From positions 1 through 64,000 of the forward strand of contig JAILIM010000093.1 in assembly GCA_024695285.1 (NCBI GenBank): DNA of 64,000 nucleotides. The letters run 5' to 3'. Below the pieces are notes generated by a model that saw only the letters and a program-made list of their open reading frames with translations, made no database searches and was not told where the DNA came from. Positions 25,693 to 33,841 of the stretch are shown here, piece by piece. The position numbers and the translations under genes are program-made. How positions within the stretch are numbered: the first letter of the stretch is position 1; every line of letters begins with the position of its first letter. This DNA comes from Bacteroidales bacterium. GTDB lineage: Bacteria; Bacteroidota; Bacteroidia; Bacteroidales; UBA932.

Positions 25693-26688
25693 CTACAGGG
25701 TCTGCCCTCCGATGAATTCACGCATGATGGAGGTGGGCGGTATTGCCGCTATCTCGTTGGGCTTCAAGGCGCTGCACCTGCGCAGGAACTCCAGGAGCTC
25801 GCTCGCCTTGGGATAGGCGGGAGACGACTCCGCAATGCCGTAGAGCAGCGGCTCGGCGTAGTATTTCAGCAGCGGCACGTCGTAGAGCGTGGAAGAATTG
25901 AACACCACGTCGGCGTTCTCCTCGAAGGGGAAGATGTTGAAGGTCTCGCCACGGCGCACGGAAGGCCAGCGGAGTATGTTGTCCTCGGGGCTGATGCCGC
26001 GCACGCGGTTGTCGCGCACGATGCGGCGGAGAAGGCGTTTGTCCGTGGTACTGTTGTGCACCTTTTCGCCGCCGGGAAGGGAAGAGAGGGCGGAGATGTA
26101 GATATGGAAAATCCTTTTCTGGTCCACGGCGTAGGTGAGTTCCGGATTCAGGGCGTGGATGCCTTCCATGAATAGTATGTCGTTCTTTTCCAGCTTCATG
26201 GCCCTGGCCGGATCGAGCACGGAACGGCCTTCCTTGAAGTCGAATTTTGGAATGATCACTTCCTTGCCTGCGAGCAGGTCGTTTAGGTTCTGGTTGAGGA
26301 GTTCGACGTTCATCGCGCCGAGGCACTCGAAATCGTATTCTCCGTTCTCGTCTTTCGGAGTCTCCTCGCGGGGGCGGAAATAGTTGTCCAGTTCGATGAC
26401 CTTTGGGGAAAGCCCTATCACCTTGCACTGCTGGGCTATACGCAGCGAGCTGCTGGTCTTGCCGCTCGAGCTGGGTCCGGAAATCAGCACTATGTTCGAG
26501 CGCTTGCGGCGCCAGAAAATCTGGTCGGCGGCCTCGGCGTATTTGCGTTCCTGCCGGGCTTCGCATAGATTGATGAGGGAAATTGCTTCCCCCGAGTCCA
26601 CTACTTCGTTGACTTTTTCGATGGTGTCGATGCCCACTGCAGAGCACCAGTCTTTGTATTCCTGCCTTGCGGCTTCAATCTTCGTCAT
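25693..26688 (-). CDS. Uridine kinase family nucleoside kinase, short form
   Basis: A 331-residue P-loop kinase with Walker A GPSSSGKTSS near residue 71, ELDNYFRPREETP, and the DNxLLRRI-like TDKRLLRRIVRD region. From residue 5 on it matches the kinase half of the long Bacteroidales nucleoside kinase, whose usual form of about 550 residues carries an N-terminal TGS/ThrRS-like domain. That domain is missing here: the upstream neighbour overlaps the start by 14 bp, so there is no room for it. The likely role is pyrimidine nucleoside salvage, but the substrate is not certain. Confidence 0.85.
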   Translation of the reverse strand: MTKIEAARQEYKDWCSAVGIDTIEKVNEVVDSGEAISLINLCEARQERKYAEAADQIFWRRKRSNIVLISGPSSSGKTSSSLRIAQQCKVIGLSPKVIELDNYFRPREETPKDENGEYDFECLGAMNVELLNQNLNDLLAGKEVIIPKFDFKEGRSVLDPARAMKLEKNDILFMEGIHALNPELTYAVDQKRIFHIYISALSSLPGGEKVHNSTTDKRLLRRIVRDNRVRGISPEDNILRWPSVRRGETFNIFPFEENADVVFNSSTLYDVPLLKYYAEPLLYGIAESSPAYPKASELLEFLRRCSALKPNEIAAIPPTSIMREFIGGQTL

Positions 26689-27358
26689 AAAGATTCTGGT
26701 TTAGTTCGGGAATTTCCTCCCTTTCGTTAAATGGCTCCAGGAACGGATTTGTGGCGCGTTCGGTGCCTATCGTGCTGGGGCCGCCGTGCCCCGGATATAT
26801 GGTGATGCCGCCGTCGAGCGCCATCAATTTGTTCATAATAGAGCGGATTTCATCGTCGTATTCGCCCATGTACAGGTCGGAGCGGCCGATGGCTCCGGCG
26901 AACAGAGTGTCGCCGGAGAAAAGCACGTCTCCGATAAGGTAGCACACGCTGCCAGGGGAATGGCCGGGGGTGCTGATCACCCGGAAACTCAGCCCGGCGG
27001 CCTCGACAGTGGCGCCGTCACGTATGTCGGTGGTCGTGAATTCAGGGTCGGCGACGGGAAATCCCCACTTGGCGACACGCTGGAAATAGCCGATGACGGG
27101 GAGATCCTCGCGGGCCAAATAGACAGGCACGCCATAGCTCTTCTGCATCCAGGCGGCGCCGAAAATGTGGTCGGCGTGGCCGTGGGTGAGGAGCACGGCC
27201 TCGGGCTTCAGGCCTTTCTCTCGGAAGCAGGAAGACAGCGCTTCACGCTCCTCTTCGTCGAGACATCCCGGGTCGATAACTACGCACCGGCCGCTTTCTC
27301 CCGCTACCACGAAAGTGTTCTCTCCGAGAGGATTGAATATGAAATGAAAAATCTCCAT
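26675..27358 (-). CDS. MBL-fold metallo-hydrolase, glyoxalase II-like
   Basis: A 227-residue zinc hydrolase of the metallo-beta-lactamase fold. Metal-binding motifs are THGHADH near residue 60, TPGHSPGS near 131, SGDTLF near 148 and GHGGPS near 194. The size and motifs fit the YcbL/glyoxalase II-like group that acts on thioesters, though the substrate is not defined. It is the first gene of a three-gene minus-strand set (MBL, kinase, recO). A TATTTTTG element ends 11 bp before its ATG. Confidence 0.88.
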   Translation of the reverse strand: MEIFHFIFNPLGENTFVVAGESGRCVVIDPGCLDEEEREALSSCFREKGLKPEAVLLTHGHADHIFGAAWMQKSYGVPVYLAREDLPVIGYFQRVAKWGFPVADPEFTTTDIRDGATVEAAGLSFRVISTPGHSPGSVCYLIGDVLFSGDTLFAGAIGRSDLYMGEYDDEIRSIMNKLMALDGGITIYPGHGGPSTIGTERATNPFLEPFNEREEIPELNQNLYDED

Positions 27359-27368
27359 ATATAATTGG

Positions 27369-27376
27369 CAAAAATA
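27369..27376 (-). promoter_or_regulatory. TAnnTTTG -7 element for the MBL-kinase-recO set
   Basis: TATTTTTG on the minus strand, 11 bp before the ATG at 27358. It is back to back with the plus-strand element at 27389. Confidence 0.6.
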
Positions 27377-27388
27377 CGAAATTCTATT

Positions 27389-27396
27389 TATTTTTG
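27389..27396 (+). promoter_or_regulatory. TAnnTTTG -7 element for the first deoxynucleoside kinase
   Basis: TATTTTTG; the predicted start of transcription, about 27402, lies just before the large inverted repeat at 27407, so the transcript would begin with a stable hairpin. Confidence 0.6.
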
Positions 27397-27406
27397 TAGT
27401 TATTCA

Positions 27407-27474
27407 GCCGGAAGTTTGCGGGTCCCGGACCCGTTCACCCTGTTTTAAGGGTCCGGGACCCGCAAACTTCCGGC
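27407..27474. repeat. Perfect 26-bp inverted repeat with 16-nt loop
   Basis: The left arm at 27407-27432 begins GCCGGAAGTTTGCGGG and is the exact reverse complement of 27449-27474, with a 16-nt loop at 27433-27448. No T-tract follows. It lies between the promoter and the ATG at 27494. Confidence 0.95.
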
Positions 27475-27493
27475 GTAAAGCAAACACAGTATC

Positions 27494-28108
27494 ATGCACA
27501 TAGGAATCGCTGGAAATATCGGCTGCGGAAAAACTACCCTCACCAGGATGCTCGCAGACCATTATGGATGGACACCGAAATACGAGGCAGTGACCTACAA
27601 CCCCTATCTGGAAGACTACTACAAGGACATCCCACGCTGGTCCTACAACCTGGAGACCTACTTCCTCGCCCAGCGCTTCAAGGATGTGCTGGAGATAGCC
27701 TCGTCCAAGGACGTGATCATCCAGGACCGCACGCTCCTGGAAGGCGTCCACATCTTCGTGGCCAACAACCGCGAACAGGGAAACCTATCGAAACGCGACT
27801 ACGACACCTACATGCAGCTCTTCAACCTGATGATGTCCATGGTCAATCCGCCGGACCTTCTGATCTACCTGAAGGCCTCCGTGCCGCACCTCGTGTCCCA
27901 GATCCAGAAGCGCGGGCGCGGCTATGAACAGACCATAAGCCTGGAGTATCTTTCCGGCCTGAACCGCCATTATGAAGAGTGGATATCCAGCTATCAGGGC
28001 AGGTTGCTGACCATAGACTCCGATTCCCTTGATTTTGAGCACAATCCGGAGGATTTTGCCTCGATAACCGACAAAATCGACGCCGAACTCTACGGCCTAT
28101 TCAAATAA
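27494..28108 (+). CDS. Deoxynucleoside kinase, copy 1
   Basis: A 204-residue deoxynucleoside kinase of the dCK/dGK type, which phosphorylates salvaged deoxynucleosides. It has the P-loop GNIGCGKTT near residue 7, the QDRT motif near 77 that corresponds to the DRS/ERS motif of the family, and the LID-region Arg in QKRGRGYE near 146. It is a tandem paralogue of the next gene, sharing most motifs (MLAxHYGWTP, SYNLETYFLAQRFKD). Its leader carries a perfect 26-bp inverted repeat. Substrate preference cannot be read from the sequence. Confidence 0.93.
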   Translation: MHIGIAGNIGCGKTTLTRMLADHYGWTPKYEAVTYNPYLEDYYKDIPRWSYNLETYFLAQRFKDVLEIASSKDVIIQDRTLLEGVHIFVANNREQGNLSKRDYDTYMQLFNLMMSMVNPPDLLIYLKASVPHLVSQIQKRGRGYEQTISLEYLSGLNRHYEEWISSYQGRLLTIDSDSLDFEHNPEDFASITDKIDAELYGLFK

Positions 28109-28113
28109 ATATG

Positions 28114-28121
28114 TATCTTTG
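28114..28121 (+). promoter_or_regulatory. TAnnTTTG -7 element for the second deoxynucleoside kinase
   Basis: TATCTTTG in the 34-bp gap between the two kinase genes, 22 bp before the ATG at 28143. The second copy can therefore be expressed separately. Confidence 0.6.
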
Positions 28122-28142
28122 TAGTTTGTAACACTTGATATT

Positions 28143-28760
28143 ATGCACGTAGCGATTGCTGGAAATATCGGTAGCGGAAAGACCACGCTGACCAAGATGC
28201 TCGCCGCCCACTATGGGTGGACTCCCAGGTTTGAACCGGTTGATTTCAACCCCTATCTCGCTGATTATTATGAGGATATGGAGCGTTGGTCCTTCAACCT
28301 CCAGATCTATTTCCTGAACAAGCGTTTCAAGGATATCCTCGATATCAACAAGTCCGACAAGGTCATCATCCAGGACCGCACCATCTATGAGGACGCCAGC
28401 ATCTTCGCCCGCAACCTCCACGACATGGGCCTGATGAGCACCCGCGACTTCGAGAACTACACCGACCTCTTCGACCTGATGATGTCGCTTGTGGGCCTTC
28501 CCGACCTGCTGATTTACCTGCGTTCCTCCATACCCAACCTTATCGCCCAGATCGAGAAGCGCGGCCGTGAATACGAGAAGAGCATACGCATCGATTACCT
28601 GACCGGCCTGAACCAGAAATACGAGGAATGGATTAGCGGCTACACCGGAAACCTGCTCATCGTCGATGCAGACAATATCAAGTTCGGCAACCGCCCCGAA
28701 GACTTTGAACAAATCACAAATATGATAGATGCCAAACTCTATGGTCTCTTCCCTGAATAA
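28143..28760 (+). CDS. Deoxynucleoside kinase, copy 2
   Basis: A 205-residue paralogue of the preceding gene, with P-loop GNIGSGKTT, QDRT near residue 77 and EKRGREYEKS near 146. Tandem deoxynucleoside kinases in Lactobacillus form a dAK/dGK heterodimer; a similar pairing here is possible but unproven. The stop is followed after one base by the ATG of the acyl-CoA ligase gene, suggesting co-transcription. Confidence 0.93.
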   Translation: MHVAIAGNIGSGKTTLTKMLAAHYGWTPRFEPVDFNPYLADYYEDMERWSFNLQIYFLNKRFKDILDINKSDKVIIQDRTIYEDASIFARNLHDMGLMSTRDFENYTDLFDLMMSLVGLPDLLIYLRSSIPNLIAQIEKRGREYEKSIRIDYLTGLNQKYEEWISGYTGNLLIVDADNIKFGNRPEDFEQITNMIDAKLYGLFPE

Positions 28761-28761
28761 T

Positions 28762-30678
28762 ATGGAAAAACCTATTGAAACCATCATCGACTTTGTCAAT
28801 TGCTACGCAGCCAAATACGGCGACGATACCTTCCTTCGTGAGAAGGTCGGAGATAACTGGACGGAAACTTCATTCAAGCAGACCCGCGAAGAGGGTCGCA
28901 TATACGCAGCGGGCTTCATGGCCCTCGGCCTGAAGAAAGGCGAAAAGGTCGCCTTGATTTCCGAAGGACGCAACAAGTGGATATTCAGCGAATTGGGCGT
29001 GCTCTACGCCGGCGGTACCGACGTGCCCCTCTCCTTCAAGCTTGAATCTGACTACGACCTCACATTCCGCATCAACCACTCGGATTCCCGTTTCATCATA
29101 GCTTCCGAAAGCCAGATCGACAAGGTGCGCCGCGTCATTTCCCAGTGTCCCGCAATCGAAAAGATCATAGTTCTTGACGACCTCCCCCTGCAGGACGGCG
29201 AAATGTACATCGGCGAGCTCCGCAGCATGGGCGAGCAGTTCATGAAGGACAGGCTTCCCGAACTCGAGGAGCGCATCGCGTCCATCCAGCCAGGCGACTA
29301 CGCCAACATCTCCTACACCTCCGGCACCACCGCCGACCCCAAGGGCATACTCCTCACGCACAACAACTACACCTCCAACATAGTCCAGTGCAACTCCGTG
29401 GTGAAGATAGACCGCGGCGACGTGATGCTCATCATCACCCCCCTGGACCATTGTTTCGCCCACGTGGCAGGCTTCTACTTCATGATGTGCAACGGCGGCA
29501 GCATAGCAACCGTGCCCGGCGGCAAGAACGCCATCACGATGCTCCGCAACATCCCCATGGCCATACGCGAGGTGCGTCCCCACGTCATGCTTTCCGTGCC
29601 CGCCATTTCCCGCAACTTCCGCAAGAACATCGAGGCCGGCATCAAGAAGAAGGGCCCCAAGGTGCAGAAACTCTATGAGTTCGCGCTCAACAACGCCATC
29701 AAATACAACCGCGAGTACTACAACATGGGCAAGCCCTGCTGGAAGCTCTGGTGGCGCAGGCCCGTCAAGGCCATTATGGACAAGCTCATCTTCAAGGGCG
29801 TGCGCGAAAGCTTCGGCGGCCGTATGAAGTTCTTCATCGGCGGAGGCGCCCTGCTCGACATCGAGCTCCAGCGCTACTTCTGCGCAATCGGGATGCCCAT
29901 TTTCCAGGGCTACGGCCTGACTGAGGCGACTCCCGTGATCTGCGCCAATTCCGCAGGCCATGCCCGCTTCGGCTCCTCCGGCCGCACCGTCCAGCCCATG
30001 GACATCAAGATATGCGACGAAGAAGGGAAGGAAGTACCCCACGGCACCACCGGCGAAATCGTGATCCGCGGCGGCAACGTGATGGCAGGCTACTGGAAGA
30101 ACCCTGAAGCCACCGCTTCGACCATCATCGACGGCTGGCTCCACACCGGCGACCGCGGCTACATCTGCCCTGAAGATCCCCGTTTCCTCTATGTGACAGG
30201 CCGCTTCAAGAGCCTCCTCATTTCCTCCGACGGTGAAAAGTATTCCCCCGAGGGCTACGAGGACAGCCTTGCCGACGGATCCAAGTTCATCGAGGCATCC
30301 GTGCTCCACAACAACCAGAGCCCATGGACCGTCGTGCTCGTCATCCCCAACAAGACCGCACTTGCCGAGGCCGTGAAGGAAAAAGGCATTGATCCCGCTT
30401 CCGATGCCGGCATCAAGGCACAGCTCGACATCATCAAGGGCGAAGTGGATTCCTACCGTCCGGGCGGCCGCCATGCCGGCCTCTTCCCCGAAAAGTGGCT
30501 TCCCGCTGCAATCATAGTGGGAGATACCCCCTTCACGGAGCAGAACGGAATGCTCAACACCACGTCCAAGATGGTGCGCGGCAAGGTTGAGAAGTTCTAC
30601 GCAGACCGCATCGAGTACGCAATGACCGCGGAAGGCAAGGAACTCTACAACGAGAAGAATATCCAATCACTAAAATAA
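28762..30678 (+). CDS. Long-chain acyl-CoA synthetase (AMP-binding)
   Basis: A 638-residue ANL-superfamily ligase that activates fatty acids with ATP and CoA. The start MEKPIETIIDF at 28762 is preferred over an upstream in-frame ATG that lies inside the kinase gene. The P-loop motif is SYTSGTTADPKGILLTHNNY, the adenylate-binding motif is GYGLTEATP, and GDRGYI precedes the hinge. The length and the PVKAIMDKLIFKGVRESFGG region fit the long-chain FadD15-like group of Bacteroidota. It is probably a peripheral membrane enzyme feeding phospholipid or lipid A synthesis. Confidence 0.93.
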   Translation: MEKPIETIIDFVNCYAAKYGDDTFLREKVGDNWTETSFKQTREEGRIYAAGFMALGLKKGEKVALISEGRNKWIFSELGVLYAGGTDVPLSFKLESDYDLTFRINHSDSRFIIASESQIDKVRRVISQCPAIEKIIVLDDLPLQDGEMYIGELRSMGEQFMKDRLPELEERIASIQPGDYANISYTSGTTADPKGILLTHNNYTSNIVQCNSVVKIDRGDVMLIITPLDHCFAHVAGFYFMMCNGGSIATVPGGKNAITMLRNIPMAIREVRPHVMLSVPAISRNFRKNIEAGIKKKGPKVQKLYEFALNNAIKYNREYYNMGKPCWKLWWRRPVKAIMDKLIFKGVRESFGGRMKFFIGGGALLDIELQRYFCAIGMPIFQGYGLTEATPVICANSAGHARFGSSGRTVQPMDIKICDEEGKEVPHGTTGEIVIRGGNVMAGYWKNPEATASTIIDGWLHTGDRGYICPEDPRFLYVTGRFKSLLISSDGEKYSPEGYEDSLADGSKFIEASVLHNNQSPWTVVLVIPNKTALAEAVKEKGIDPASDAGIKAQLDIIKGEVDSYRPGGRHAGLFPEKWLPAAIIVGDTPFTEQNGMLNTTSKMVRGKVEKFYADRIEYAMTAEGKELYNEKNIQSLK

Positions 30679-30690
30679 AATAACTGCGTT

Positions 30691-31968
30691 ATGACTAAAA
30701 CCGCCAACGCCAAGAGCTACACCCCCGCCATTGTGGTGATGTTCGCGCTGTTCTTCATGATAGCGTTCGTCACCAACCTCGCCGGCTCCATGGGTGTCAT
30801 CGTGACCAACCAGTTCGGAGCCTCCAAGGCCCTGTCCCAGCTTGGTTCGCTCGCCAATTTCATCGCTTATGCCTGTATGGGTATTCCCGCAGGCATCATC
30901 CTGAAGCGCAAGGGATATAAGTTCACGTCCCTTCTCGCAGTCGTCATCGGCTTCGTCGGAGTGGGTATCCAGTTCCTATCCGGCTATGTAGAGTCATTTG
31001 CCGTGTATGTGGCAGGTGCATTCGTGGCCGGTTTCTCAATGTGTATGCTCAACATCGTGGTGAACCCCATGCTGAACACCCTCGGCGGTGGCGGCAACAA
31101 GGGTAACCAGCTGATCCAGTGGGGCGGTTCCTGCAACTCCATCGGTGGCACCATCGCTCCCGTGTTCGTGGGCTGGCTCGTCGGCGGCTCAATCGCGGAC
31201 GCAAGCGTTGCAAAGGCGGCTCCCGTGATGATTATCGCCATGGCGATTTTCGCCCTTGCATTCGTGATCATAATGCTCACACGCATCCCCGAGCCCCATA
31301 TGGAGACTCCCGAGGAGAAGGCGGCCCGCCTGGCAGGCAAGGCTGTCAAGGATCCGTACAGCCCTCTCTCCTTCCGTCATTTCGTGCTCGGCGCGATCGC
31401 CATATTCTTCTATGTCGGTATCGAGGTGAGTATCCCCAACACCGCCAACGTGTATTTCTCCGGCCTTGACTGGGTAGGCCCCGCACTGACCGGAACAATC
31501 ATCGGCGGCTACTGGTTCAGCATGCTCATCGGCCGTCTGGTCGGCGCTTCCATCGGCGCCAAGGTCAGCAGCAAGAAGATGCTCCTGTTCACTTCCGCTG
31601 CTGCCGTGCTGTTCATCATCTGCGCCATCCTCATCCCTGAGAGCACGGCCGTCAAGTTCCGTGAATCCCAGGTGCCCGTTTCCCTTATCTTCTTGATGCT
31701 CTGCGGTCTCTGCACCTCCGTCATGTGGGGTTCCATCTTCAACCTCGCCGCAGAAGGACTCGGCAAATACACCGCTCCCGCTTCCGGTATCTTCATGACC
31801 CTGGTCTGCGGCGGCGGCATCATCCCCTTCGTGCAGAACGCCCTGGCGGATGTGCCCAGCATCGGCTCCATGAAGAGCTACTGGCTGATCGTGGCATGCC
31901 TCTGCTACCTCATTTTCTACGCCGTGGCCGGCAGCAAGAACGTCAACAAGGACATCCCCGTAGAGTAG
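30691..31968 (+). CDS. MFS sugar transporter, FucP/GluP type
   Basis: A 425-residue inner-membrane protein with about twelve hydrophobic segments, typical of the fucose/glucose-galactose:H+ symporter branch of the MFS. Examples are the N-terminal FALFFMIAFVTNLAGSMG, the NPMLNTLGG motif near residue 125 that is characteristic of this branch, and FNLAAEGLGKYTAPASGIF near 350. The next gene is a ROK sugar kinase only 4 bp away, which supports a hexose substrate that is phosphorylated after entry. Confidence 0.88.
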   Translation: MTKTANAKSYTPAIVVMFALFFMIAFVTNLAGSMGVIVTNQFGASKALSQLGSLANFIAYACMGIPAGIILKRKGYKFTSLLAVVIGFVGVGIQFLSGYVESFAVYVAGAFVAGFSMCMLNIVVNPMLNTLGGGGNKGNQLIQWGGSCNSIGGTIAPVFVGWLVGGSIADASVAKAAPVMIIAMAIFALAFVIIMLTRIPEPHMETPEEKAARLAGKAVKDPYSPLSFRHFVLGAIAIFFYVGIEVSIPNTANVYFSGLDWVGPALTGTIIGGYWFSMLIGRLVGASIGAKVSSKKMLLFTSAAAVLFIICAILIPESTAVKFRESQVPVSLIFLMLCGLCTSVMWGSIFNLAAEGLGKYTAPASGIFMTLVCGGGIIPFVQNALADVPSIGSMKSYWLIVACLCYLIFYAVAGSKNVNKDIPVE

Positions 31969-31972
31969 TATT

Positions 31973-32932
31973 ATGGAACAGCCTTACGTACTCGGTATAG
32001 ATATCGGCGGTCAGACCGCCAAGAGCGGCGTCGTGAACGCCCGCGGCGAGGTGCTCGCCCAGACCATCCTCGTGTCCAATGCCCACAATGACGCCGCCAG
32101 TTTCGTCGGCGCCCTTGCAGGCACACTCAAGAAGCTTATCTCCGACGCCGGCGTCTCCGGACAGGTGCGCGGTATCGGCGTGGGCGCCCCTAACGGCAAC
32201 TACTATACGGGCGAAATCAAGGATGCTCCCAATCTCGCCTGGGCCCACGAAAAGAACATACCTTTTGCAAAGATGCTCTCCGAGGCAATGGACGGACTGC
32301 CCGTAGCCCTCACCAACGACGCCAACGCAGCCGCTGTCGGTGAGATGACCTACGGTGCTGCCAAGGGCCTCAAGGACTTCATCATGATCACCCTCGGCAC
32401 CGGTGTCGGCAGCGGCATCGTCATCGACGGCAAGGTGGTCTACGGCCACGACGGCTTCGCCGGCGAGCTCGGCCACACCACCGCCGTCCGCGGCGGCCGT
32501 CCGTGCAACTGCGGCAAGCTGGGCTGCCTCGAGGCATATTGCTCCGCCATTGGAGTTGCCCGCACCGCCAAGGAATGGCTGGAGATGCATCCCGACGAAT
32601 CATCTCTCCTCCGCCTCAGGGAAAATATCACCTCCAAGGATGTCTATGAGGCCGCCAAGGCCGGCGACAAGGTGGCGAAGGAAATCTTCGACTTCACCGG
32701 AAACCTCCTTGGCCGCAGTTTTGCGGACTTCATCGCCTTCTCGGCCCCCGAGGCCATCGTGCTCTTCGGCGGCCTGGCCCGCGCGAAGGAGTTCCTGTAT
32801 GAACCAATACTCAAATCAATGAACGAGAACGTGCTGCCGCTGTGGCGCGACAGGGTCAAGGTGCTCTTCTCGAGCCTCTCCGAATCCGACGCCGCAATCC
32901 TCGGTGCGTCCGCTCTTGCTTGGGACTTTTAA
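31973..32932 (+). CDS. ROK family sugar kinase, glucokinase-like
   Basis: A 319-residue cytoplasmic kinase with the ATP-binding GIDIGGQTAKSGVV at the N-terminus, NDANAAAVGE near residue 114, and the ROK zinc motif CNCGKLGCLEAYCS near 178. LGTGVGSGIVIDG and GELGHTT are also present. It most likely phosphorylates glucose delivered by the transporter encoded 4 bp upstream. Glucokinase is the best guess; N-acetylmannosamine kinase is an alternative in this family. Confidence 0.9.
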   Translation: MEQPYVLGIDIGGQTAKSGVVNARGEVLAQTILVSNAHNDAASFVGALAGTLKKLISDAGVSGQVRGIGVGAPNGNYYTGEIKDAPNLAWAHEKNIPFAKMLSEAMDGLPVALTNDANAAAVGEMTYGAAKGLKDFIMITLGTGVGSGIVIDGKVVYGHDGFAGELGHTTAVRGGRPCNCGKLGCLEAYCSAIGVARTAKEWLEMHPDESSLLRLRENITSKDVYEAAKAGDKVAKEIFDFTGNLLGRSFADFIAFSAPEAIVLFGGLARAKEFLYEPILKSMNENVLPLWRDRVKVLFSSLSESDAAILGASALAWDF

Positions 32933-32956
32933 TTCATTAACAATTAATATTTTAAA

Positions 32957-33769
32957 ATGAAAACATTAAAATTTCTTTTCGCACTCGCACTGGGTGCCTC
33001 TATCGTAGCCTGCACTCCCAAGGATGTTGATCCTGCAGTGGATGGACAGGATGTGAAGGACGGCGTGGAAGAGGCCGTCAAGACCCTCAAGGACTATTCC
33101 CCGACCAAGGCTGAGATCGACACTGTCAGCTACCTCCTCGGTATCAACTTCGGAAGCTTCCTGAAGGGCTACAACTTCGGCGACGTCAACTATTCCAAGA
33201 TGATTGCAGGTATGAAGGATTTCGTCAAGTCAAAGGGCGATTTCCGCGATCCTGACTTCAACGACCAGTTCAAGATCAGCCCCGAGCGCATCAACGACGT
33301 GTTCAACGCCTATCTTGAGAAGCGCCACAACTACATTCTCCTCGAGAACAAGGAGAAGGGCGACAAGTTCCTTGCTGCAAACCGCAAGAAGGAAGGCGTC
33401 CAGGAGACCGAGAGCGGCCTTCAGTACAAGATTATCGAGCCCGGTAACGAGAACAAGCCTGAGGCAGCCGATACCGTGTGGGTGAAGTACAAGGGCACCC
33501 TCATCGACGGCAAGGTGTTCGACCAGACCGAGGAAGATGCCGATCCTATCAGCTTCCCTCTCAAGAGCGTAGTTCCCGGCTGGACCGAGGGTATGCAGCT
33601 TATCGGCGAGGGCGGCCACATCGAACTCTACGTTCCCGCCAACCTCGCTTACGGCGAGCAGGGCCGTCCCGGTATCGATCCGAACTCTCTCCTTATCTTT
33701 GACGTCGAACTCGTGAAGGTGGGCAAGTTCGTTCCCGCTCCCGAGGTGGTCGAGAATAAGAAGAAATAA
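32957..33769 (+). CDS. FKBP-type peptidyl-prolyl isomerase lipoprotein
   Basis: A 270-residue folding catalyst. It has a lipoprotein signal (MKTLKFLFALALGASIVAC, Cys 19), an N-terminal helical FKBP_N-type dimerisation domain (about residues 50-140, VSYLLGINFGSFLKGYN) and the FKBP catalytic domain at about 150-255 (GLQYKIIEPG, VKYKGTLIDGKVFDQT, GWTEGMQLIGEGG, NLAYGEQG). It is a Mip/FkpA-like periplasmic protein. A strong intrinsic terminator follows 19 bp downstream. Confidence 0.95.
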   Translation: MKTLKFLFALALGASIVACTPKDVDPAVDGQDVKDGVEEAVKTLKDYSPTKAEIDTVSYLLGINFGSFLKGYNFGDVNYSKMIAGMKDFVKSKGDFRDPDFNDQFKISPERINDVFNAYLEKRHNYILLENKEKGDKFLAANRKKEGVQETESGLQYKIIEPGNENKPEAADTVWVKYKGTLIDGKVFDQTEEDADPISFPLKSVVPGWTEGMQLIGEGGHIELYVPANLAYGEQGRPGIDPNSLLIFDVELVKVGKFVPAPEVVENKKK

Positions 33770-33788
33770 TCTGACTCAAACGATTTGA

Positions 33789-33813
33789 GGCCGGGCTTGT
33801 CCCGGCCTTTTTT
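33789..33813 (+). terminator. Intrinsic terminator after the FKBP gene
   Basis: GGCCGGG, a CTTGT loop, CCCGGCC and then six T residues. It ends the sugar-transport/FKBP run and lies just before the GH3 promoter. Confidence 0.9.
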
Positions 33814-33830
33814 CTTTTCCGGAACTTTCG

Positions 33831-33838
33831 TACCTTTG
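33831..33838 (+). promoter_or_regulatory. TAnnTTTG -7 element for the GH3 gene
   Basis: TACCTTTG ends 4 bp before the ATG at 33842, predicting a leaderless transcript. Confidence 0.6.
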
Positions 33839-33841
33839 TGT

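Noticed and set aside
27407..27474. Intrinsic terminator upstream of the deoxynucleoside kinase
   Set aside because: No T-tract follows either arm and the repeat lies between a promoter element and a start codon.
28870..30666. 598-residue open frame opposite the acyl-CoA ligase gene
   Set aside because: It is a by-product of GC-rich codon use in the real gene; it has no recognisable motif and the plus-strand gene has all ligase motifs.
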